Shown: piece after piece, positions 1 through 4,928 of the stretch
Numbering within the stretch: position 1 is the stretch's first letter
Layout: the number at the start of each line of letters is the position of its first letter
NCBI GenBank assembly: GCA_002772825.1
Contig: PFDM01000053.1
Span: 1,484 to 7,020 of the forward strand
Length of the DNA stretch: 5,537 nucleotides
Origin: Parcubacteria group bacterium CG10_big_fil_rev_8_21_14_0_10_38_31
GTDB taxonomy: Bacteria > Patescibacteriota > Minisyncoccia > GCA-002772825
Direction of reading: 5' to 3'
Notes under the pieces: model-generated
Told to the model about the DNA's origin: nothing
Seen by the model: only the letters and a program-made list of their open reading frames with translations
Databases searched by the model: none
Position numbers and translations under genes: made by a program

Positions 1-55
1 GCTCAAGTGGGGGTATGAATTATGGATGAGGATTATTTTATGTTAATATAATCTT

Positions 56-817
56 ATGAGTTGGGCTTCACAAAGACAATTAGTTTACCTGCTTATAGTA
101 ATTTTGTTATTTATGGCCATTGGCATAGGTGGCTTTTTGTATTTTAAACCACAAGCGACTTGTCTTGACGGTAAGAAAAATCAAAACGAAAAAAATATAG
201 ATTGCGGAGGGGTGTGTGGCGCGTGCCTGGGAGAGACTAAAGATCTTATCACTCTCTGGAGTAATGTTTTTCCTCTTGGTAATGGAGTGTATGAGGTGGC
301 TTCACTCATAAGGAATCCTAATTTTTTTTCCGGTTTGCCTAAATTAAAATACACACTTAAGCTTTATGATGAGAATAATATGGTTATCGCCATAAGAGAA
401 GGGGAGACTTTTATAAATCCAAATGAAGATTATTTAATTTTTGAGACAGGTGTGACGGTGGGTGAGAGAACACCAAAACGTGTCTTTATAGAATTTAATA
501 ATCTTAATTGGGTGAGGGTTGAGAAAGAGCGAGCACAGATTGTCGTTTCAGAAAAGAACTTTAGTAATATAAATTTCCCGGTTCTTGAAGCGAAAATTAC
601 CAATAAGACATTTTCACCCGTCGGTGATATTGAGGCATCAGCTATACTTTTTGATGTGGGAGACAATGCCGTGGGAGTGAGCGTTACAAGAGTGGAAACT
701 CTATTGCAGGAATCTTCGCAAGTGATATCTTTCACTTGGCCTCATCAGTTTGATATTGAGCCGATAAGCAGTAAAATCCTAATACGAAATAATTTAACTA
801 ATGAAGGCGATATATAA
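56..817 (+). CDS. Membrane-anchored extracytoplasmic protein with Cys-rich motif and two beta-sandwich-like domains, function unknown
   Basis: I do not recognise a named family over the full 253 residues. Residues 9-30 form one hydrophobic membrane span, with a short N-terminal tail and most of the protein probably outside the membrane. Just after it lies a four-cysteine segment (C36, C50, C54, C57) of the form C-x-D-G-x-x-N-x-x-E-x-x-x-D-C-G-G-x-C-x-x-C, a style I associate with exported proteins, probably disulfide-bonded or metal-binding. Residues about 70-150 and 170-247 each look like an FxLYD-type beta-sandwich, with KLYD at 102-105 and ILFD at 197-200 at equivalent places. An in-frame stop at 44-46 and no other ATG before 56 fix the start; no Shine-Dalgarno is visible. 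The last 17 bases overlap rodA, which suggests coupled translation and a job in the envelope or elongation machinery. That role is inferred from context only. Confidence 0.85.
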   Translation: MSWASQRQLVYLLIVILLFMAIGIGGFLYFKPQATCLDGKKNQNEKNIDCGGVCGACLGETKDLITLWSNVFPLGNGVYEVASLIRNPNFFSGLPKLKYTLKLYDENNMVIAIREGETFINPNEDYLIFETGVTVGERTPKRVFIEFNNLNWVRVEKERAQIVVSEKNFSNINFPVLEAKITNKTFSPVGDIEASAILFDVGDNAVGVSVTRVETLLQESSQVISFTWPHQFDIEPISSKILIRNNLTNEGDI

Positions 818-1928
818 AAATCACATAGATTGGATTTTATTTCTTTCTATATTGCCTATTTTGGGCGTGGGTCTTATCACTATGAAGAGTTTCGGTGGAG
901 CTGAAAGTGATTATTTTTTCACTAGACAGATTATATGGATAATCATAAGTATCACGGTATTTTTTATTTTTAGTTTTGTAGACTGGCGCTTCTTGAGAAA
1001 TGGGAAGTTGTTAATAAGTCTTTTTGCTTTTTCTTGCGTTGTTCTTGCTGTTTTATTAGTATTTGCCACTGCTGTTAAGGGTGCTTCAAGTTGGATTAAC
1101 CTAGGACTCTTTTCGGTGGAGCCATCTGACCCTATGAAGTTGCTCCTTATCATGGTCTTGGCTAAATACTTTTCTCGTCGACATATTGAAATTGCAAACA
1201 TTAAACACATTCTTATTTCCGGTGTTTATGCGTTCATTCCGTTTGTTCTTATTCTCTTCCAGCCGGATTTCGGTTCGGCAATTATAATCTTTTTCATTTG
1301 GTTGGGGATGATACTTGCTTCTGGTGTGTCAAAGAAGCATCTTTTTATGGTTTTTTTCACGACAACTATTGCCTTTGTCACTTTTTGGATGTTTGTCTTT
1401 GCTCCATATCAAAAAGCAAGAATAAAATCATTTATCGATCCATTGGCTGATATACAGGGGTCTGGATATAACGCCTATCAATCTATGATTGCTGTCGGGT
1501 CTGGTCAATTGTTTGGTAAAGGGATTGGTTTTGGCACACAGAGTCGCCTGTCTTTCTTGCCCGAACACCAGACGGATTTTATCTTCGCCGCTTTTGCCGA
1601 GGAATGGGGTTTTATAGGGGTGACTTTATTATTTTTATTTTTCGGGATTGTTATATGGAGAATTTTAAAGAATGCCATGTTGGGCGCGTCTAATTTTGAG
1701 AGTCTTTTTTGTATTGGTTTTGCTATCTTTTTGATGAGTCATTTTGTCGTTCATATAGGTATGAATATCGGTCTTATGCCCATAACTGGCACGACAATTC
1801 CTTTTTTAAGTTACGGGGGTTCTCACATGTTTACAGTCTTTGCCGGTCTGGGGATGCTCTCGGGTATGCGACGGTATAGTCGTATCACTCATTATGATGA
1901 TACGCATAAAGAATTTCTGGGGTTATAG
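801..1928 (+). CDS. rodA: RodA-type SEDS peptidoglycan glycosyltransferase
   Basis: RodA polymerises lipid II into glycan strands in the membrane during lateral wall growth, normally paired with a class B penicillin-binding protein (PBP2). The 375 residues match the usual RodA length, and hydrophobic segments run throughout, consistent with about ten spans. Visible family motifs are GASSWI (94-99), EPSDPMK (107-113), QPDFGSA (154-160), GSGYNAYQSMIAVGSG (220-235), GTQSRLSFLPEHQTDFIF (245-262) and PITGTTIPFLSYGGS (327-341). D259 in the HQTD motif fits the catalytic aspartate of SEDS proteins. The GTQS...FLPE-x-x-TDF block favours RodA over FtsW. The usual QPSE is EPSD here, so the conserved Glu is Asp110; K113 is kept. 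The ATG at 801 overlaps the upstream gene by 17 bases with no clear ribosome binding site, pointing to coupling. The next Met is residue 28, beyond the first span, so this start is well supported. Confidence 0.95.
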   Translation: MKAIYKNHIDWILFLSILPILGVGLITMKSFGGAESDYFFTRQIIWIIISITVFFIFSFVDWRFLRNGKLLISLFAFSCVVLAVLLVFATAVKGASSWINLGLFSVEPSDPMKLLLIMVLAKYFSRRHIEIANIKHILISGVYAFIPFVLILFQPDFGSAIIIFFIWLGMILASGVSKKHLFMVFFTTTIAFVTFWMFVFAPYQKARIKSFIDPLADIQGSGYNAYQSMIAVGSGQLFGKGIGFGTQSRLSFLPEHQTDFIFAAFAEEWGFIGVTLLFLFFGIVIWRILKNAMLGASNFESLFCIGFAIFLMSHFVVHIGMNIGLMPITGTTIPFLSYGGSHMFTVFAGLGMLSGMRRYSRITHYDDTHKEFLGL

Positions 1929-1949
1929 TTTATTTATCAACATGCTTGT

Positions 1950-1965
1950 GTTTAATTAATTAAAC
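1950..1965. repeat. Perfect 16-base AT-rich palindrome
   Basis: GTTTAATTAATTAAAC reads the same on both strands. It lies 22 bases after the rodA stop and about 65 bases upstream of the -35 box of the SH3b gene promoter. A dimeric DNA-binding protein could use such a site, but it is far from the promoter and AT-rich palindromes arise easily in this composition. Without a T-run after a GC stem it is not a normal intrinsic terminator. Confidence 0.45.
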
Positions 1966-2009
1966 TTATGTTATTATTTTGATAGATATATTGGTCGAGG
2001 CAATTTAAG

Positions 2010-2029
2010 AGCCAGCATATTGCTGTGCT
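2010..2029 (+). promoter_or_regulatory. Small inverted repeat touching the -35 box
   Basis: AGC-CAGCA (2010-2017) pairs with TGCTG-T-GCT (2021-2029) across a three-base TAT loop: 5 bp, one bulged T, then 3 bp. Its last base is the first T of the TTGACA -35 element of the downstream promoter. That position would suit an operator or activator site for the SH3b gene, but the repeat is short and could be chance. Confidence 0.25.
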
Positions 2030-2056
2030 TGACAAAATAAACTAAAGGTGTATAAT
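2029..2056 (+). promoter_or_regulatory. Consensus sigma70-type promoter of the SH3b protein gene
   Basis: A perfect -35 TTGACA (2029-2034) and a perfect -10 TATAAT (2051-2056) are separated by 16 bases, with TG directly before the -10. Transcription would be expected to start near 2062-2064, giving an A/T-rich leader of about 20 bases before the ATG at 2085. The only Shine-Dalgarno-like sequence there is a weak AAGG at 2067-2070, 14 bases from the ATG. This is the clearest promoter in the window and suggests strong vegetative expression. Confidence 0.8.
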
Positions 2057-2084
2057 TATAAATTATAAGGTTATTAAAAAATAT

Positions 2085-2912
2085 ATGAAAAATTTTACAA
2101 AGATTTCATTGGTAGCGGTATTATTCGCTTTAATGCCCATTCTCTCAGCTTTTGCGGCAAATAATTATGTTGTAAATGGCTTATGTGTGAGTTCAAGTCC
2201 GAAATATGGCAGTCTGTTCTTTGATGTGTCGGCCGGTACGGTAAATATAAATGGCAATAATTATGCCGTTGAAGCCACAAGAGGATTGCTATTAGAGGAT
2301 AATTCGGTTATGGAAATCTATGCTTATAGGAACATTGTGGCAAACAAGACTGTTGTTGGACCACTAGTCAATACCTCTAATCCTAGTTTTAAAAATAATA
2401 GCGTGTTGTTAGGTAGAATTTATACAGGATCTGAAGCATTAAAGAAGGGTAGTTCGGTTACTAAGCATGAAAGCTATACTTCTGGGTGTTCAGAGTACAC
2501 CAACCTCTCTTTGGGGCAAAGCACAGGAACACTTGCCCTGAATGACAAAGTTAATACTTCCTCAAAATTAAATGTGAGAATTAATCCGTCAGCTACAGCT
2601 GAGATATTGGGAAAGGCCGATACTGGCTCTGCGGGAGTTATCATCAGTGGTCCCATTGTTTCCGGTCCTTATAGTTGGTGGAAAATACAATACCGTTCAG
2701 GTTTGGTTGGGTGGTCAGCAGGAGATTGGCTTTCAAAAGATGCCTCTGTCTCCTCTTATGTGGCAGAGACACCTGCTCCGGTAACTAATACTACTAATGT
2801 AAGTCAGGTTGGAGTTGGTGATGCTTCGTTTGAACAGATGGCGAGTGCTCTTGAGGCAGCCAAAGCTCTCTTGGAACAATTGACGAATTCCTTGAAAGCG
2901 TTGCAGAAGTAA
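2085..2912 (+). CDS. Exported SH3b-domain protein
   Basis: The 275-residue product begins with a classical signal peptide: a K2/K6 basic start, a hydrophobic core at about 8-20, and a likely signal peptidase I site after A24 (A-F-A before A25-N26). Residues about 27-145 are an unrecognised Ser/Thr/Asn-rich domain whose only two cysteines, C34 and C135, could form a disulfide. Residues about 161-218 match a bacterial SH3b fold: LNVRINPS (162-169), WWKIQY (198-203) and GLVGWSAGDWL (206-216). SH3b domains usually bind peptidoglycan or other wall ligands, so a role in the envelope is likely but unproven. A Pro/Thr/Asn-rich linker (about 228-240) leads to an Ala/Leu-rich helix with coiled-coil character (249-275). 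No membrane anchor, catalytic wall-hydrolase domain or lipobox is visible. It has its own consensus promoter and is probably a single-gene unit, with a strong hairpin just after it. Confidence 0.88.
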   Translation: MKNFTKISLVAVLFALMPILSAFAANNYVVNGLCVSSSPKYGSLFFDVSAGTVNINGNNYAVEATRGLLLEDNSVMEIYAYRNIVANKTVVGPLVNTSNPSFKNNSVLLGRIYTGSEALKKGSSVTKHESYTSGCSEYTNLSLGQSTGTLALNDKVNTSSKLNVRINPSATAEILGKADTGSAGVIISGPIVSGPYSWWKIQYRSGLVGWSAGDWLSKDASVSSYVAETPAPVTNTTNVSQVGVGDASFEQMASALEAAKALLEQLTNSLKALQK

Positions 2913-2929
2913 AAAATATTTACTCTGAT

Positions 2930-2975
2930 AATTTAAACGGCTCAACCCATCGTGGCGGGTTGAGCCGTTTAAATT
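2930..2975 (+). terminator. 19-bp perfect hairpin between the SH3b gene and glyA, terminator-like
   Basis: AATTTAAACGGCTCAACCC (2930-2948) is exactly complementary to 2957-2975, around an eight-base loop (2949-2956). The GC-rich core is flanked by AAA on the left and TTT on the right, as in an intrinsic terminator that could act on both strands. The downstream T-tract is interrupted (TTTAAATTT), so termination may be weak. It starts 17 bases after the SH3b gene stop and ends one base before the glyA ATG, so it would also block that start if transcribed as part of the glyA message. Confidence 0.65.
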
Positions 2976-2976
2976 T

Positions 2977-4185
2977 ATGGAAAAAAATGATTATACAATA
3001 TATACTAATCTTGTGGATAAAGAAATATCAAAACTTATAGTAGAAGAAAAAAAACGCCAAAAAAGTGTTGTTAATCTTATCGCTTCTGAGAATTATGTAT
3101 CAGGGGGTGTATTAAGCGCGCTTGGTTCAGAGCTAGTCAATAAATATGCTGAAGGCTATTCGAGTAAAAGATATTATGGAGGAAATGAGGTTATTGATAA
3201 AATAGAAAATCTTTGTAAAGAGCGCGCTTTAGATCTTTTTAAATTATCTCCTAAGAGGTGGTCTGTTAATGTCCAGGCTTATTCGGGGAGTCCTGCTAAC
3301 TTTGCTGTTTACTCCGCGCTGATTCCGCAAGGTGGAAAGATAATGGGGATGGAACTTTCTTCGGGTGGGCATTTGACCCACGGACACAAGGCTTCATTTA
3401 CGGGTAAATTTTGGAAGCAGATTCCTTATGGTGTAGATAAGAAAACAGAGAAAATTGATTATGATGAACTTTTAAAGATAGCCAAGAAGGAGAAGCCGGA
3501 TATTATCGTATGCGGTTTTACCGCTTATTCGCAGAAGATTGATTTTAAAAAATTTAGGGAAATAGCGAATTCTTGCGGGGCTTACTTGATGGTGGATATG
3601 TCACACATCGCCGGGCTGGTGGCGGGCGGTGTCCACCCTTCACCATTTAAATATGCCGATGTGGTGACAACTACTACTCATAAAACTTTGCGTGGGCCAA
3701 GGTCGGCGTTGATTTTCTCTCGAGGAGAATTAAGTGGTAAAATTGATAAAGCCATTTTTCCGGGGCTTCAAGGGGGGCCACATATGAATCAGATTGCGGC
3801 GGTGGCCGTCTCTTTGAAAGAGGCGGATTCGCCGGCTTTTAAGAAGTATACCAAACAAGTTGTGAAAAACGCCAAGACACTTGCCGACGAATTGAAGAAA
3901 AGAGGTTTTAGGATTATTTCAGGTGGCACTGATAACCATCTTTTGCTTGTTGATGTCTGGGGAGGGGGCAAGGGAATAAGTGGAGCGGAAGCTAGTGACA
4001 GACTGGAGAAAGAAGGAATTATAGTGAATAAGAATACAATCCCCTTTGACACTAGGTCGCCTTTTGACCCTTCGGGAATTCGTCTTGGGACAGCGGCAGA
4101 GACTACTCGCGGAGCAAAAGAGAAAAAGATGAAAGAGATTGCAGAAAAAATCGCACGTATCTTAAATCTTGACAAAAGACGATAA
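2977..4185 (+). CDS. glyA: Serine hydroxymethyltransferase (PLP-dependent)
   Basis: GlyA converts serine and tetrahydrofolate to glycine and 5,10-methylene-tetrahydrofolate in the cytoplasm. The 402 residues are near the bacterial norm of about 415 and span the whole fold. Key motifs are LIASENY (34-40), NKYAEGY (55-61, with Y57 and E59), KRYYGG (64-69), GGHLTHG (130-136), VDMSHIAGL (206-214, with D207 and H210), TTTTHKTLRGPR (231-242), GGTDNHL (316-322) and SGIRLGT (366-372, with R369). K236 is the PLP Schiff-base lysine and sits 29 residues after D207, as in E. coli GlyA. YSGSPANFAVY (102-112) and PSPF are more like eukaryotic SHMT than the HSGSQAN of E. coli, and GTAAET replaces the usual GTPA-x-T. 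The start has no Shine-Dalgarno: a 19-bp hairpin ends just before it. folD lies downstream, consuming the product, with one unrelated gene between. Confidence 0.97.
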   Translation: MEKNDYTIYTNLVDKEISKLIVEEKKRQKSVVNLIASENYVSGGVLSALGSELVNKYAEGYSSKRYYGGNEVIDKIENLCKERALDLFKLSPKRWSVNVQAYSGSPANFAVYSALIPQGGKIMGMELSSGGHLTHGHKASFTGKFWKQIPYGVDKKTEKIDYDELLKIAKKEKPDIIVCGFTAYSQKIDFKKFREIANSCGAYLMVDMSHIAGLVAGGVHPSPFKYADVVTTTTHKTLRGPRSALIFSRGELSGKIDKAIFPGLQGGPHMNQIAAVAVSLKEADSPAFKKYTKQVVKNAKTLADELKKRGFRIISGGTDNHLLLVDVWGGGKGISGAEASDRLEKEGIIVNKNTIPFDTRSPFDPSGIRLGTAAETTRGAKEKKMKEIAEKIARILNLDKRR

Positions 4186-4246
4186 ATGAAACATTCTTTC
4201 TCTAGGAAATAAAGTAGCAATTTAACATAAACTTTTGACTTAAAAA

Positions 4247-4254
4247 GGGAGGTG
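4247..4254 (+). promoter_or_regulatory. Strong Shine-Dalgarno sequence of the orphan gene
   Basis: GGGAGGTG lies before the ATG at 4260, with seven bases between GGAGG and the ATG. This is close to the ideal match to the 16S rRNA 3' end and fixes the start of the downstream gene. None of the other five genes in the window has a comparable site. Confidence 0.9.
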
Positions 4255-4259
4255 TTGTT

Positions 4260-4844
4260 ATGGATTCTTTGATAAAGGAGAGCGATGTAGACTCTTTCGC
4301 TGTAGGTATGGCAGTGTATTATAATAGCGAGAAATACTCAGTAGTAAAAGAAGGAAAAGACTGGCTGATTATCTCTCGTGACAATAACCTATTTTGTGAG
4401 AAGAAAAATCTGGACCCTATCATGTGTTCATCTGTTCACTTTAGGGAAATTTTTGACTCTTCTTCCAGTATTACTTTTCTTGTCAAAAGAGAATGGTTAA
4501 CTGAGAAGAAAGTGAAAGCTTTTTTTACAAAGCTCTCTAAGAGACCTTGCCCACCGCCGATGACAATGATACTTAAAGTTATTGTTGACAGTGGCACGGA
4601 TACTAAAGACATCAGAGACCTTCTAAACAAGTTTGAGTCTTACGGTTTTGGAGGAAATATCTCTCGTCGGTTTAAATGGTCTTTCTTTTTAGATGAACCA
4701 GACAAATTGACTCTCAATGAGAGAGTCGCGTTGTCTAAAGAGATGTCTAGAGAGGGACGTAAAATAGACGAGAGGAATAAGAAAAGAAAGAAGAACGGCA
4801 AGACAGTAACTTTTCTTGTTGGTAGGTTAAACGAGCTCTTTTAG
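4260..4844 (+). CDS. Uncharacterised basic protein, possible N-terminal SH3-like barrel
   Basis: I do not recognise this 194-residue protein. Residues about 15-54 (VGMAVYYN, then YSVVKEGKDWLIISRD, ending in a Lys-rich strand and LDPI) have the strand pattern and spacing of a small SH3-like barrel; that is pattern reading only. Residues 71-145 mix predicted helices and strands, with a Pro/Cys stretch RPCPPP (95-100). Residues 149-181 form a highly charged helix, strongly basic at 172-181, which might bind nucleic acid. A short TFLV strand occurs at 72-75 and again at 184-187. There is no signal peptide or membrane span, so it is probably cytoplasmic. A near-perfect Shine-Dalgarno fixes the ATG, and the gene ends 22 bases before an intrinsic terminator. 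It separates glyA from folD without an obvious link to folate chemistry, so it may be an inserted accessory gene. Confidence 0.82.
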   Translation: MDSLIKESDVDSFAVGMAVYYNSEKYSVVKEGKDWLIISRDNNLFCEKKNLDPIMCSSVHFREIFDSSSSITFLVKREWLTEKKVKAFFTKLSKRPCPPPMTMILKVIVDSGTDTKDIRDLLNKFESYGFGGNISRRFKWSFFLDEPDKLTLNERVALSKEMSREGRKIDERNKKRKKNGKTVTFLVGRLNELF

Positions 4845-4866
4845 TTTTGATCTTTTTTAGTCTTCC

Positions 4867-4898
4867 AAAGACCCGCAGTTTTTATGCGGGTCTTTTTT
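4867..4898 (+). terminator. Intrinsic (rho-independent) terminator
   Basis: AAAGACCCGCA (4867-4877) pairs perfectly over 11 bp with TGCGGGTCTTT (4885-4895) around a seven-base loop, and a run of six T's covers 4893-4898. It follows the orphan gene stop at 4844 and precedes folD, so it should end transcripts from upstream. folD then needs its own promoter or read-through. The minus strand has no T-run after the hairpin, so it works in one direction. Confidence 0.92.
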
Positions 4899-4928
4899 AT
4901 TTTGGTTAAATAATATAGACTAAAACCT

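Noticed and set aside
1..46. Possible 3' end of an upstream gene: frame 2 is open to TAA at 44-46, and frame 3 to TGA at 27-29.
   Set aside because: Only 8-14 codons are visible, no family can be recognised, and either frame could be chance. A cell-wall gene such as a PBP would fit the context but cannot be supported.
47..52. TATAAT just before the first gene as a -10 box.
   Set aside because: No -35 lies at the right distance, and the expected start site would fall after the ATG at 56.
4186..4212. Eight-codon ORF (MKHSFSRK) directly after the glyA stop, as a possible leader peptide.
   Set aside because: No ribosome binding site, no repeated regulatory codons and no attenuator structure after it; so short an ORF is expected by chance.
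3789..4220. Long minus-strand reading frame of 143 codons opposite glyA, and similar frames opposite other genes.
   Set aside because: It lies antisense to a confidently identified gene and shows no recognisable domain or initiation signal.
4234..4239. TTGACT upstream of the orphan gene as a -35 box.
   Set aside because: A matching -10 would have to lie at the start codon, where there is none.
4860..4872. GTCTT/AAGAC mini-hairpin overlapping the left arm of the terminator, as an antiterminator.
   Set aside because: Only 5 bp with a three-base loop; it cannot compete with the 11-bp terminator stem.
4911..4916. TAATAT as a -10 box for folD after the terminator.
   Set aside because: There is no -35 match at 16-18 bases upstream, where the terminator sequence lies. 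A promoter must exist nearby or folD depends on read-through, but I cannot place it.
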